A stretch of DNA of 64,000 bases from assembly GCF_012927265.1 (NCBI RefSeq), contig NZ_JABBGF010000002.1, positions 248,001 through 312,000 of the forward strand, read 5' to 3'. Below the pieces are notes generated by a model. The model ran no database searches and was not told where the DNA came from. It saw only the letters and a list, made by a program, of their open reading frames with translations. This DNA is from Chryseobacterium cheonjiense (GTDB taxonomy: Bacteria; Bacteroidota; Bacteroidia; Flavobacteriales; Weeksellaceae). This document shows positions 28,341-36,742 of the stretch, piece by piece. A program made the position numbers and the translations under genes. Each line of letters starts with the position of its first letter. Within the stretch, counting starts at the first letter, position 1.

Positions 28341-29495
28341 ATGATCCCATTCAATAAGCCATTTATTATAGGCAAAGAGCTTTCGTATATAGAAGAAGCG
28401 GTAAAGAGCGGTAAAATATCCGGTGACGGAATATTTACAAAAAAATGCCAAACCTTTTTTGAACAGAAATATAGCTTTCCTAAAGTGTTGATGACGACAT
28501 CGTGTACGGATGCATTGGAAATGGCCGCTATTTTATGTGATATAAAGCCGGGTGATGAGGTAATTGTGCCCAGCTATACATTTGTTTCTTCAGCCAATGC
28601 TTTTGCTCTTCGTGGCGCTAAAATCGTTTTTGTGGACTCATATCCGAACAATCCGAATATAGATCCTGCAGAAATAGAAAAGCATATCACCAAAAAAACC
28701 AAAGTGATTGTTCCCGTACATTATGCAGGGATAGCCTGTGATATGGAGGAAATTATGAATCTTGCGCATAAGTATAATTTATTTGTAGTGGAAGATGCTG
28801 CACAGGCAATCGACAGCTACTACACATTTTCGGATGGAACAAGAAAAGCGTTAGGCTCTATAGGCCATTTTGCCGCTTTCTCTTTTCATGAGACTAAAAA
28901 CATCATTGCAGGCGAAGGTGGAATGATCGTTATTAATGATTCCCGGTATTTTGACCGTGCTGAAATCATCCGGGAAAAAGGAACCAACAGAAGCGCATTT
29001 TTCCGGGGAGAAGTTAATAAATATGGTTGGGTAGATCTTGGTTCATCTTTTTTGCCATCCGAGATTATTTCTGCTTTTTTATATGCCCAACTTGAAAATC
29101 TGGAGATTATCCAGAAGAAAAGACTAGAGATATGGAACAGATACCAATCCGGGCTCATTTCTTTACAGCAAAAAGGAGTTATCTCTTTACCTGAAATACC
29201 TTCTTATGCAACAAATAATGCTCATATGTTTTATATTGTTCTTAACAATTATGAAGAGAGAACCGGCCTGATTCAGTATTTAAAAGAAAAGGACATTCAT
29301 CCAGTATTCCATTATTTAAGTTTAAATAAAAGCGACTTTTTCCTGGCCGATAATCCAGAAATAGATATTCCTCATTCGGATCATTTTACAGATTGCCTTC
29401 TAAGGCTTCCCTTTTATTATGAATTATCCGAAACTGAGCAGGATAGAATTATAGAACTGATAAACAGCTATTTTAAAGTAATCACAATATCATAG
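28341..29495 (+). CDS. wecE: dTDP-4-amino-4,6-dideoxygalactose transaminase
   Basis: 384-residue PLP aminotransferase of the DegT/DnrJ/EryC1 family. The match to E. coli WecE (RffA) as I remember it is strong over the whole length: MIPFNKPFIIGKELSYI, SGKISGDGIFTKKCQ, PSYTFVSSANAFALRGAKIVF, PVHYAGIACDMEEIM, and the PLP Lys in FSFHETKNI, then REKGTNRSAFFRGEV. It would convert dTDP-4-keto-6-deoxyglucose (RfbA/RfbB product) and glutamate into dTDP-Fuc4N. Lies 2 nt after the acetyltransferase and 2 nt before another acyltransferase. Confidence 0.94.
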   Translation: MIPFNKPFIIGKELSYIEEAVKSGKISGDGIFTKKCQTFFEQKYSFPKVLMTTSCTDALEMAAILCDIKPGDEVIVPSYTFVSSANAFALRGAKIVFVDSYPNNPNIDPAEIEKHITKKTKVIVPVHYAGIACDMEEIMNLAHKYNLFVVEDAAQAIDSYYTFSDGTRKALGSIGHFAAFSFHETKNIIAGEGGMIVINDSRYFDRAEIIREKGTNRSAFFRGEVNKYGWVDLGSSFLPSEIISAFLYAQLENLEIIQKKRLEIWNRYQSGLISLQQKGVISLPEIPSYATNNAHMFYIVLNNYEERTGLIQYLKEKDIHPVFHYLSLNKSDFFLADNPEIDIPHSDHFTDCLLRLPFYYELSETEQDRIIELINSYFKVITIS

Positions 29496-29497
29496 AT

Positions 29498-30106
29498 ATG
29501 AATTTCTTAAAAAAATATATTGTCAATTTTTTGTTTAATGTTCTGAATTCCGGTGCCTATAAAAGGCATGCCCAAAATAAAATCAACGAGTGGGCAAAGA
29601 AAAGCTTTAAAAGTTTCGGGGCAAACTCCCTATTACCGGAAGAGCATTGGATAAAAAATCCAAAATACATTTCAATAGGTAAAAATTTCAGTTCATTATA
29701 TCATCTAAGGCTTGAAGCCTGGGATCGATTTATGGGAGAAGCTTTTAGTCCTGAAATAACCATTGGTGATGATGTAATTTTCAATTCTGATGTTCATATC
29801 GGAGCTATACATAAGATTGTTATCGGAAATAATGTTCTTATGGCAAGCAGAATATATATCTCCGACCATTCCCACGGAGATATAACCGGTAATGACCTTG
29901 AAAACATCCCGGCACAAAGACCTTTATATTCTAAAGGACCGGTAATTATTGAGGATAATGTTTGGATAGGCGAAGGAGTATGTATTCTTCCGGGAGTTAC
30001 CATTGGCGAAAACAGCATTATAGGGGCCAACTCGGTCGTCAATAAAAGCTTCCCGAAAAATTCAGTCATCGCAGGGATTCCTGCAAGACTTATTAAAACA
30101 CTTTAA
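29498..30106 (+). CDS. Hexapeptide-repeat acyltransferase (WbbJ/LbH type)
   Basis: 202 residues. After an N-terminal helical part, hexapeptide repeats run from about residue 80 (ITIGDDVIFNSDVHIG) to the end (GVTIGENSIIGANSVVNKSFPKNSVIAGIPARLI). The YISDHSHGD segment contains the His expected to be catalytic in maltose/galactoside O-acetyltransferase relatives. Likely transfers an acetyl or other acyl group to a sugar of the repeat unit. It follows wecE by 2 nt, so it may act on the Fuc4N sugar or on the glycan made nearby. Confidence 0.88.
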   Translation: MNFLKKYIVNFLFNVLNSGAYKRHAQNKINEWAKKSFKSFGANSLLPEEHWIKNPKYISIGKNFSSLYHLRLEAWDRFMGEAFSPEITIGDDVIFNSDVHIGAIHKIVIGNNVLMASRIYISDHSHGDITGNDLENIPAQRPLYSKGPVIIEDNVWIGEGVCILPGVTIGENSIIGANSVVNKSFPKNSVIAGIPARLIKTL

Positions 30107-30113
30107 AAAACAA

Positions 30114-31235
30114 ATGATGAAAAAAATAAAACCCCTTGCTTTTTACCTCCCTCAATACCATCCTGTTCCCGAAAATGACGAATGGTGGGGTAAAGGTTTT
30201 ACAGAATGGACCAATGTCACAAAAGCAAAGCCTCTTTTTGAAGGACACGAACAACCTATATATCCTGCTGATCTCGGGTATTATGACCTTCGTGTTCCGG
30301 AAGTCAGAGAACAGCAGGCTCAGATGGCAAAAGATTACGGTGTCCATGGATTTATCTATTACCATTACTGGTTTGGCAACGGAAAACAGTTGCTGGAAAA
30401 AATTGCAAATGACGTTCTTACCTCAGGAAAGCCAGATTTTCCTTTCTGTTTCTGTTGGGCAAACGAAACCTGGTCCGGAATATGGCATGGTCTTGCAGAA
30501 AAAATTCTGGCAGAGCAGGTTTATCCGAATGAGCTGGATTTAACGGATCATTTCAACTACCTTCTTCCATTCTTTAAAGACGAAAGATATATCAAGATAG
30601 ACAATAAGCCTCTTTTTATCATCTATCATCCGAGCCATTTAGAAGAAGGAGATCCTCACTATATTTCAAAATTCAGGGAGCTGGCAAAAAAGAACGGATT
30701 TGATGATTTATATGTCATGGCATCCAATAAACTCCGTGATGATATTGATTTAAAATCAATGGGATACGACGGCAAAATATCCAATGCATTTCAGAAAGCA
30801 TGGATCCCTTATATTAAGAAAGGTGAATATATTTCCCCTTATCAGTATTATAAAAACAGAATAACAGAACTACTCGGATTTAAGAAAAAAATTAAACCGA
30901 AAGTCCTGACTCAAGATGCCAAGGCTATTGTTAATGATCTGCAGTTTATGGAAAGTAATGTTCCTACTTACCCATGTGTTCTGCCCAATTGGGACAACAC
31001 TCCCAGAAGCGGACACCGAGGAGTTGTGCTTACCAATACATCACCGGAATTATTTGAAAAGCAGATTGAAAAAGCGATTGCTTATCTCGATGATAAAAAT
31101 AATTATCCCGAACCATTTTTAATTATCAAATCATGGAATGAATGGGCAGAAGGTAATATCCTGGAGCCGGATAGAAGATATGGTTTCAGATACCTGAATG
31201 CATTAAAAAGAATATTGGATAAATACAATAAATAA
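30114..31235 (+). CDS. WbsX-like glycoside hydrolase family 99-type protein
   Basis: 373 residues. Starts with PLAFYLPQYHPVPENDEWWG and FTEWTNVTKAKPLF, the hallmark of the WbsX family in O-antigen loci, which has a GH99-like barrel. Further family segments are FCWANETWSG and the C-terminal IIKSWNEWAEGNILEPD. The family was annotated as a glycosyltransferase, but the fold suggests hydrolysis or transglycosylation; its role is not settled in what I know. Cytoplasmic (no signal peptide). A 10-bp hairpin covers the stop codon (31232-31258). Confidence 0.85.
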   Translation: MMKKIKPLAFYLPQYHPVPENDEWWGKGFTEWTNVTKAKPLFEGHEQPIYPADLGYYDLRVPEVREQQAQMAKDYGVHGFIYYHYWFGNGKQLLEKIANDVLTSGKPDFPFCFCWANETWSGIWHGLAEKILAEQVYPNELDLTDHFNYLLPFFKDERYIKIDNKPLFIIYHPSHLEEGDPHYISKFRELAKKNGFDDLYVMASNKLRDDIDLKSMGYDGKISNAFQKAWIPYIKKGEYISPYQYYKNRITELLGFKKKIKPKVLTQDAKAIVNDLQFMESNVPTYPCVLPNWDNTPRSGHRGVVLTNTSPELFEKQIEKAIAYLDDKNNYPEPFLIIKSWNEWAEGNILEPDRRYGFRYLNALKRILDKYNK

Positions 31236-31258
31236 GAACAGCTGAATACTGTTCTTAT
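31232..31258 (+). other. Hairpin over the wbsX-like stop codon
   Basis: ATAAGAACAG and CTGTTCTTAT form a perfect 10-bp stem with a 7-nt loop, and the TAA stop is inside the first arm. No T run follows, so it is more likely an mRNA-stability or processing structure than a terminator. Confidence 0.5.
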
Positions 31259-31294
31259 GTAGCCTGATGACTCATGTATAAAACACATTATTAA

Positions 31295-32116
31295 ATGAAT
31301 GGTAAAGTTTCAATTATAATTCCCTGCTTTAATCATGCTCTGTATTTAGAAGATTGCATACAGTCTGTTATAGCGCAATCCTATACAAATTGGGAATGCA
31401 TTATTATAGACGATGGTTCCGCAGATAATTCATCAGAGGTAGCTCAAAAACTGATAAATCATAAAATTCACTATGTTTATCAGCAAAACCAGGGAGTATC
31501 CTGTGCCCGAAACAATGGAATAAAGCAGGCAACAGGAGACTATATTTTGCCTCTTGATGCAGATGATACACTAAACCCTTTAGCATTAGAGAGAATGTTA
31601 GAAGTTTTTGCTAAAAATGAAGAAACAATGATTGTTTTTTCAGATACGGTGACGTTTGGCCATAGCAATAATAAATTAACAGTAGAAGAAAAATTTAGCA
31701 TTAAAGAATTATTATTACAAAATAAACTATTCTGTACTTCAATGTTTCCAAAAAAATACTTCGATCAGGGTATAATGTATGACGAAAAACTTACAGGAGG
31801 TCTTGAAGACTGGGAGTTTTGGATACAGCTTATTTCTTCGCATCGCACCCTTCCTGTTACCAAAATAGATTATCCGGTTTTCAATTATAGATCTCATGCC
31901 GGTAGTTCAAGAAACAATGATGTCTTTAAGGATGATCATAAAAAAGAAATGATCTACAATATGATTTATGAAAAGCACAAAGCTCTTTTCCACGAATTTT
32001 ACCCAAGCTACATTTCACTTTTAAAAAGAAAAACTTTTTACGAAAAAAAATTAGAGAATATATACAGCCGCAAACTGTACAGAATATATAACTTTTTAAT
32101 AAAATTGTTTAGATAG
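31295..32116 (+). CDS. Glycosyltransferase family 2
   Basis: 273 residues. GT-A fold signature VSIIIPCFNHALYLEDCIQS, the IIDDGS motif, SCARNNGI and the metal-binding PLDADDTLNP (DXD). The C-terminal GLEDWEFWIQL matches the acceptor-site ED motif of many GT2 enzymes. Single soluble domain with no membrane segments. Donor and acceptor unknown. Gaps on both sides (59 and 94 nt) are longer than in the rest of the operon, but no promoter box was found in them. Confidence 0.92.
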   Translation: MNGKVSIIIPCFNHALYLEDCIQSVIAQSYTNWECIIIDDGSADNSSEVAQKLINHKIHYVYQQNQGVSCARNNGIKQATGDYILPLDADDTLNPLALERMLEVFAKNEETMIVFSDTVTFGHSNNKLTVEEKFSIKELLLQNKLFCTSMFPKKYFDQGIMYDEKLTGGLEDWEFWIQLISSHRTLPVTKIDYPVFNYRSHAGSSRNNDVFKDDHKKEMIYNMIYEKHKALFHEFYPSYISLLKRKTFYEKKLENIYSRKLYRIYNFLIKLFR

Positions 32117-32210
32117 ACTGATTATATAAGCAGTAAATGACTATATCTAATGAATTTTATAAAATAATATATTGAAGAAATACATTTAAAAACACAAATC
32201 CCTTAAATCA

Positions 32211-33122
32211 ATGGTTAAAATAATTATTGTAAACTATAATTCTGAAAAATGGATTGATCGCTGTTTATCATCTATTGATCAGGCGGGATTAATTGAGCAC
32301 ACCATTATTGTCGATAATGCCTCCGCCGATGGTAGTCTTCTTATCATTGAGCGAAGCTTTCCTAAGGTGGAGCTTATTAAACTTACTTCCAATTTAGGCT
32401 TCGGGCAGGCCAATAATACAGGAATTAAAAAAGCATATGAACAAGGCTGTGATTACGTTTTTTTAATGAATCAGGATGTGTATCTAGAACCCAATACCAT
32501 TGACAGCCTTATTAAAGTCGCAAAACTAAATCCGGATTTCGGGATAGTAAGTCCGATGCATCTTAATGGAAATGGTTCTGAACTGGATTTCGGCTTTTCA
32601 AATTACATTGTTCCTTCACAATGTAAAAAGCTATATTCAGATATATTTTTACAAAAATCAGGACCTCTCTATGAATTACCTTTTGTAAATGCCGCTGCCT
32701 GGTTAGTAACGAGGAAATGTATTGAAAAAGTAGGTGGATTCAACCCGTCGTTTTATCATTATGGTGAAGATAATAATTATTGCCAAAGGGTACTGTACCA
32801 TGATCTGAAAATAGGCATTGCCCCGGAAGCATTGATATACCATGACAGAGAAAGCAGAAGTGAAAACCAATATTTTGACAACAATCTTTTGTTTTATGAA
32901 AGAAAATTGATCACCATCTCTTCAGATCCGTTTAATGATAAAAAACTGGTGAAAGAAATAGCCATTCATTCTTATAAAATGATGGTAAAATCTTTACTGA
33001 CCTTAAGGCTAATGTCTCTTAAGGAACACTACAGGAAAATCAGGATCTACCATTCGCTGGATTGGAAAATGATCTTCCACAACAAAAACCAATCCCTCAA
33101 CAAAGGAAAAAGTTTTTTGTAA
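32211..33122 (+). CDS. Glycosyltransferase family 2, rhamnosyltransferase-like (WbbL type)
   Basis: 303 residues. VKIIIVNYNSEKWIDRCLSSI, IIVDNASADGS, LTSNLGFGQANNTGI, FLMNQDVYL (DXD variant) and FVNAAAWLVTRKCIEKVGGFNPSFYHYGEDNNYCQR (listed in part) are typical of the WbbL/RfbF rhamnosyltransferase-like GT2 group. The family is also known for other deoxysugars, and since RfbC/RfbD are absent here, dTDP-Fuc4N derivatives are possible donors. The C-terminus is basic and may touch the membrane. Confidence 0.88.
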   Translation: MVKIIIVNYNSEKWIDRCLSSIDQAGLIEHTIIVDNASADGSLLIIERSFPKVELIKLTSNLGFGQANNTGIKKAYEQGCDYVFLMNQDVYLEPNTIDSLIKVAKLNPDFGIVSPMHLNGNGSELDFGFSNYIVPSQCKKLYSDIFLQKSGPLYELPFVNAAAWLVTRKCIEKVGGFNPSFYHYGEDNNYCQRVLYHDLKIGIAPEALIYHDRESRSENQYFDNNLLFYERKLITISSDPFNDKKLVKEIAIHSYKMMVKSLLTLRLMSLKEHYRKIRIYHSLDWKMIFHNKNQSLNKGKSFL

Positions 33123-33177
33123 AAAATTAACAATCCGGTTTGTACTATTTATTTAAAATTTTAAAACACACTATCAG

Positions 33178-34119
33178 ATGAAAATTTCAGTCATTATTCC
33201 CGTATACAATGCCGAAAAATATATTTCCCAGGCCGTAGAATCTGCCCTGCAGTTTGAAGAAGTCTGCGAAGTCATATTGGTAGAGGACAATTCTCCCGAT
33301 AACGCTCTGGAGGTTTGCCGCCAGCTCACTGAAAAATACAGCAGGGTAAAACTTTATCAGCATTACGACAAAGGAAATCATGGTGCAGGAGCCACAAGAA
33401 ACTTAGGAATAGCTATGGCAGACGGCGAATTTATTGCCTTTCTTGATGCGGATGATTATTATTTACCCAACCGTTTTGACGCCGAAAAACAGTTGTTTAA
33501 AGACCCAAAAGTAGAAGGTGTTTACGGAGCTTTAGGAGTTCATTATTATTCTACAAAGGCGAAGGAACAATACTACCGTCTTTTTAAAGATAATTTAACT
33601 ACTGTGTATGAAAGGCATGATCCCAAAGATGTCTTTCCGGGCCAGCTTGGTATGAAAGGAAGTTTCGGGCTCTTCAGCATTGACTGCCTAACCATAAGGA
33701 GAGACGCTATGGTTAAAAAACTAAACCCTTTCTTCAAGACACATTTAAGGCTTCATCAGGACACCGAGTTTTTGTTCAGGTTATCTTATTATCTTGATCT
33801 TTATCCCGGGATTTTAGATAAAGCTATTGCAATGAGAGGCGTTCATGCAAATAACAGAATTACGGTGGTAGATTCTAAAAAAGTAAACCCTGCCACAACC
33901 AGAGTTCTGCTTTGGAAAGAAATAAATGAGTGGGCACAGAATGAAAATACAATTTCCCAAGACATAAAACTACACATCCGGAGAATGCACAGAAGCTACG
34001 AAATAGCTCTGGCACCAACATTAAAAAAATGGGCGATGATCACAAAATATCTTTTTACAGATTACAGAAGCATTCGTTCAGGCCTATATAATATTAACTT
34101 CAGGAAAGATCTTTTCTGA
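33178..34119 (+). CDS. Glycosyltransferase family 2
   Basis: 313 residues. VIIPVYNAEKYISQAVESAL, VEDNSPDN, GAGATRNLGI and FLDADDYYLPNR (DXD) give a GT-A fold enzyme. The middle part contains HQDTEFLFRLSYYLDLYPG, the usual acceptor-binding (E/D) region. Last plus-strand gene before the minus-strand acyltransferase at 34166; the intervening 46 nt holds a short inverted repeat (34139-34153) without a T run. Confidence 0.92.
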   Translation: MKISVIIPVYNAEKYISQAVESALQFEEVCEVILVEDNSPDNALEVCRQLTEKYSRVKLYQHYDKGNHGAGATRNLGIAMADGEFIAFLDADDYYLPNRFDAEKQLFKDPKVEGVYGALGVHYYSTKAKEQYYRLFKDNLTTVYERHDPKDVFPGQLGMKGSFGLFSIDCLTIRRDAMVKKLNPFFKTHLRLHQDTEFLFRLSYYLDLYPGILDKAIAMRGVHANNRITVVDSKKVNPATTRVLLWKEINEWAQNENTISQDIKLHIRRMHRSYEIALAPTLKKWAMITKYLFTDYRSIRSGLYNINFRKDLF

Positions 34120-34165
34120 CAATTATCTTAATTAAAACATACACTAAGTGTATCGGTATACATTT

Positions 34166-35200
34166 TCATCGTTTCAGAAAACTTAATTTCTTGATATAAT
34201 CCCGCATCGGTTTTTCAATAAAACGGTAAAAAATTGCTGAAACAGCTATTAGAACCAAAATGTAAATCCAAAATACCGTATCGCTTTGAGATACCTGGAA
34301 GTAATCCCATAGGACCGATCTCAGAATATACAGCAGAGGAATATGAATGATATAGATCGCATAACTAATTTCTCCCAGAAATTCCAGTGGTTTTAATGAA
34401 AATATTTTGGTCAGGAATCCCGTATTACAGGAAATAAAATAAATAACCGGAACAAATAAAACAGCCATTAAACCATTATGGAAATTCAGCGGAATAAAAA
34501 CCAATGACAACATGACACCTACAAAAAGTACAATAACGGCAAGATCATAATTTTTTTCTTTACGGTTTTTCACAAAGAACAGCCCTGCAAGGTTTCCTAT
34601 TAAAAATTCATTAATGTGCCAAAGCGGAAAATAATGAATGAATTCATGACTCTCGGTATGCGGCCCTTTATAGGAAGGCGAATTGATATACAAATTGGAG
34701 AAAACCTGGGTGCCGATCCAGATCAGAATCGCAATAATCCAGATGCTTTTGTTTCCTTTTGAGTACAAATAATTATACAGTAGGGGAAACAACAGATAAA
34801 ACAGAAACTCTACAGAAATAGACCAACCCGGAAAATTAAGAATAAGGGCTTTTCCCGGTATCCAGCTCTGAGCCCCGGAAAGATATAAAAAAGCTTTATA
34901 AAAGCTGAAATCGGAACATCGTATTACAAGATAAAGCAACAGCCCCACAACATATAGAGGATAAATTCTGGCGACACGGTTCCTGTAAAAATCCCGGTAA
35001 CTGATTTTTTTCTTTCTATGGTACGCAACAATCATGATAAAGCCGGAAAGAATGAAGAAATAGCTCACCCCAACGTTGGCCCTGAGAAAAATATCCGAAA
35101 TAAAACTGATCTTATATAAAAATAAATCTTTATTAAAATGAGAGATAACGATCGCCATTGCAGCGACAAAACGGGTAAATGTAATCTGACTAATCTTCAC
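34166..35200 (-). CDS. Membrane acyltransferase, OafA/YrhL (acyltransferase 3) family
   Basis: 344 residues with about ten hydrophobic segments. N-terminal TRFVAAMAIVISHFN carries the conserved His of the family, followed by ANVGVSYFFILSGFIMI and RNRVARIYPLY, the typical RxxR-IxP region. These enzymes acetylate or acylate surface sugars at the inner membrane, with the acyl group passing from the cytoplasm. It is on the opposite strand to the surrounding genes with its own -7 box (35283-35290), so it was probably added to the locus separately. Confidence 0.92.
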   Translation of the reverse strand: MKISQITFTRFVAAMAIVISHFNKDLFLYKISFISDIFLRANVGVSYFFILSGFIMIVAYHRKKKISYRDFYRNRVARIYPLYVVGLLLYLVIRCSDFSFYKAFLYLSGAQSWIPGKALILNFPGWSISVEFLFYLLFPLLYNYLYSKGNKSIWIIAILIWIGTQVFSNLYINSPSYKGPHTESHEFIHYFPLWHINEFLIGNLAGLFFVKNRKEKNYDLAVIVLFVGVMLSLVFIPLNFHNGLMAVLFVPVIYFISCNTGFLTKIFSLKPLEFLGEISYAIYIIHIPLLYILRSVLWDYFQVSQSDTVFWIYILVLIAVSAIFYRFIEKPMRDYIKKLSFLKR

Positions 35201-35282
35201 AGAATCGCAACATGCTTTAATCTATCAATCCGGTACTCCGGCTCCGAAGACTTTTTTGATATAAAGTATTAATTTTAAGGCA

Positions 35283-35290
35283 CAAAAATA
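35283..35290 (-). promoter_or_regulatory. -7 box for the membrane acyltransferase
   Basis: Reverse strand TATTTTTG matches TAnnTTTG; predicted leader about 75 nt. It is 33 nt from the plus-strand box at 35324-35331, giving a divergent promoter pair inside the locus. Confidence 0.5.
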
Positions 35291-35323
35291 AGATTTATTC
35301 TTAATTATTATGTAAAAACAAAT

Positions 35324-35331
35324 TATATTTG
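35324..35331 (+). promoter_or_regulatory. -7 box for the second plus-strand block of the locus
   Basis: TATATTTG matches TAnnTTTG, 29 nt before the ATG at 35361. It would restart plus-strand transcription after the minus-strand acyltransferase gene. Confidence 0.55.
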
Positions 35332-35360
35332 TACAATACAAATGAGAAAAAAAATTTATT

Positions 35361-35906
35361 ATGCTTTATGAAATTTTAGCAAAGCTCCAGAGAAGAAATC
35401 AGATTTCTCTTCTGAAAAGACACCCTAATGTTTCTTTCAAAGAAATAAGGCTTGGGATTAATGACCAATTCGTACTGCATAAAAATGCGAAGAAAATAAC
35501 GATAGGAAATGCCGCCAGCTTCAGAAATTATACACATATTCTTGTTGAAAAGAATGCAACCTTAGAAATAGGTGACCATTTTTTCATGAATAATTTCTGT
35601 TCCATCAGTTGCCTGGAAAGCATTTCCATAGGTGATAATACATTATTCGGGGAAAATGTAAAGCTGTATGACCACAACCATGTGTACCATACCCAACCGG
35701 ATTTTAAACTGTTTCATTCGGAATTTACCAAAGCACCAATTGTAATCGGCAACAATTGCTGGCTCGGCAGTAATGTTACCGTCTTAAAAGGTGTCACTAT
35801 CGGCGACAACTGTATCATTGGTGCAGGGTGTGTCATTTACAAAGATATTCCGGACAATACAACCGTAGTCAATCATCAGAATTTAATGCTAAAAAAACAG
35901 TCATGA
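35361..35906 (+). CDS. Hexapeptide-repeat acyltransferase
   Basis: 181 residues. Left-handed beta-helix repeats from about residue 45 (KKITIGNAASF, ATLEIGDHFFM, ISIGDNTLFG) to IVIGNNCWLGSNVTVLKGVTIGDNCIIGAGCVIYKDIP. The likely catalytic His is in VKLYDHNHVYH, as in the NodL/LacA/WbbJ group. Its stop overlaps the next start by 4 nt (ATGA), so translation is coupled to the GT2 gene. Substrate unknown; one of several acylating enzymes of the locus. Confidence 0.88.
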   Translation: MLYEILAKLQRRNQISLLKRHPNVSFKEIRLGINDQFVLHKNAKKITIGNAASFRNYTHILVEKNATLEIGDHFFMNNFCSISCLESISIGDNTLFGENVKLYDHNHVYHTQPDFKLFHSEFTKAPIVIGNNCWLGSNVTVLKGVTIGDNCIIGAGCVIYKDIPDNTTVVNHQNLMLKKQS

Positions 35907-36742
35907 AGTTTTCCATACTTATTGCACATTACAACAATTCCCGGTTCTTCATGGATTGTTACGAAAGTATTTTACAGCAGACGTATACAGATTGGGAAGC
36001 AATTATATTAGATGATGCTTCCGCTGAATCCGAAAAGGATAAAATTAAGGAACTTATTTCAGCTGATCAGAGATTCAAATTTTTTGAAAATGAGAAAAAT
36101 TCCGGCGTAGGTGTTACAAAAAGCAGGCTGATTGAGCTTGCCAAGGGAGAAATCTGCGGATTCGTAGATCCCGATGATGCTATTACTCCTACAGCGATCC
36201 AGAAATGTATGGAAGTATTTGCAACCAAAAAAAATACGGTCCTCACCTTCTCAAGGTTTATGACCTGTGACCATAATCTTAAACCTGTCGCACCATTCAG
36301 ATCTGCGATGCAGGTTCCGAATGGAAATCCTTACTTTTTTAACTTCCCCATACAGATTGCTCATTTTGTAGCATTTAGAAAAGATATTTATGAGCAAACG
36401 GAAAAAATGAATCCGGATTTAAAGATTGGTGAAGATCAGGACCTTTACCTTAAAATGTATGAAAAAGGAAAAGTAAGATTTATCAATGAAGTTAACTACC
36501 TGTACAGGACCCATGAGGGAGGTATTTCCCAGAATGAAAACAAAAAAAGGTCCCACGAATATTTTGCGCAGGTTATCTTCAATACCATGAAACGCAGAGG
36601 TCTCACTACTATCAACGGGAAAAAGATTCCTGATCATTATACCAACGCAGATGAGATATTTGATCTTCTGCAATATCAGCATCAAATACCTTTCCGTTTA
36701 AGAAAAAAAATGCAGATTACCTTACAATCAATTTTCGGCTAA
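35903..36742 (+). CDS. Glycosyltransferase family 2
   Basis: 279 residues from ATG 35903, which overlaps the acyltransferase stop by 4 nt; a longer frame from 35828 would lie inside that gene and is rejected. KFSILIAHYNNSRFFMDCYESIL, ILDDASAES and GFVDPDDAITP (DXD variant with Pro) give a GT-A enzyme of family 2. The KIGEDQDLYLKMYEKGKV segment supplies the usual acceptor-site acidic pair. One nucleotide (TAATG) is shared with the next gene. Confidence 0.92.
   Translation: MKFSILIAHYNNSRFFMDCYESILQQTYTDWEAIILDDASAESEKDKIKELISADQRFKFFENEKNSGVGVTKSRLIELAKGEICGFVDPDDAITPTAIQKCMEVFATKKNTVLTFSRFMTCDHNLKPVAPFRSAMQVPNGNPYFFNFPIQIAHFVAFRKDIYEQTEKMNPDLKIGEDQDLYLKMYEKGKVRFINEVNYLYRTHEGGISQNENKKRSHEYFAQVIFNTMKRRGLTTINGKKIPDHYTNADEIFDLLQYQHQIPFRLRKKMQITLQSIFG

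Noticed and set aside
34139..34153. Inverted repeat ATACAC TAA GTGTAT between convergent genes as a terminator
   Set aside because: Stem of 6 AT-rich pairs with no T run on either side; too weak to call.
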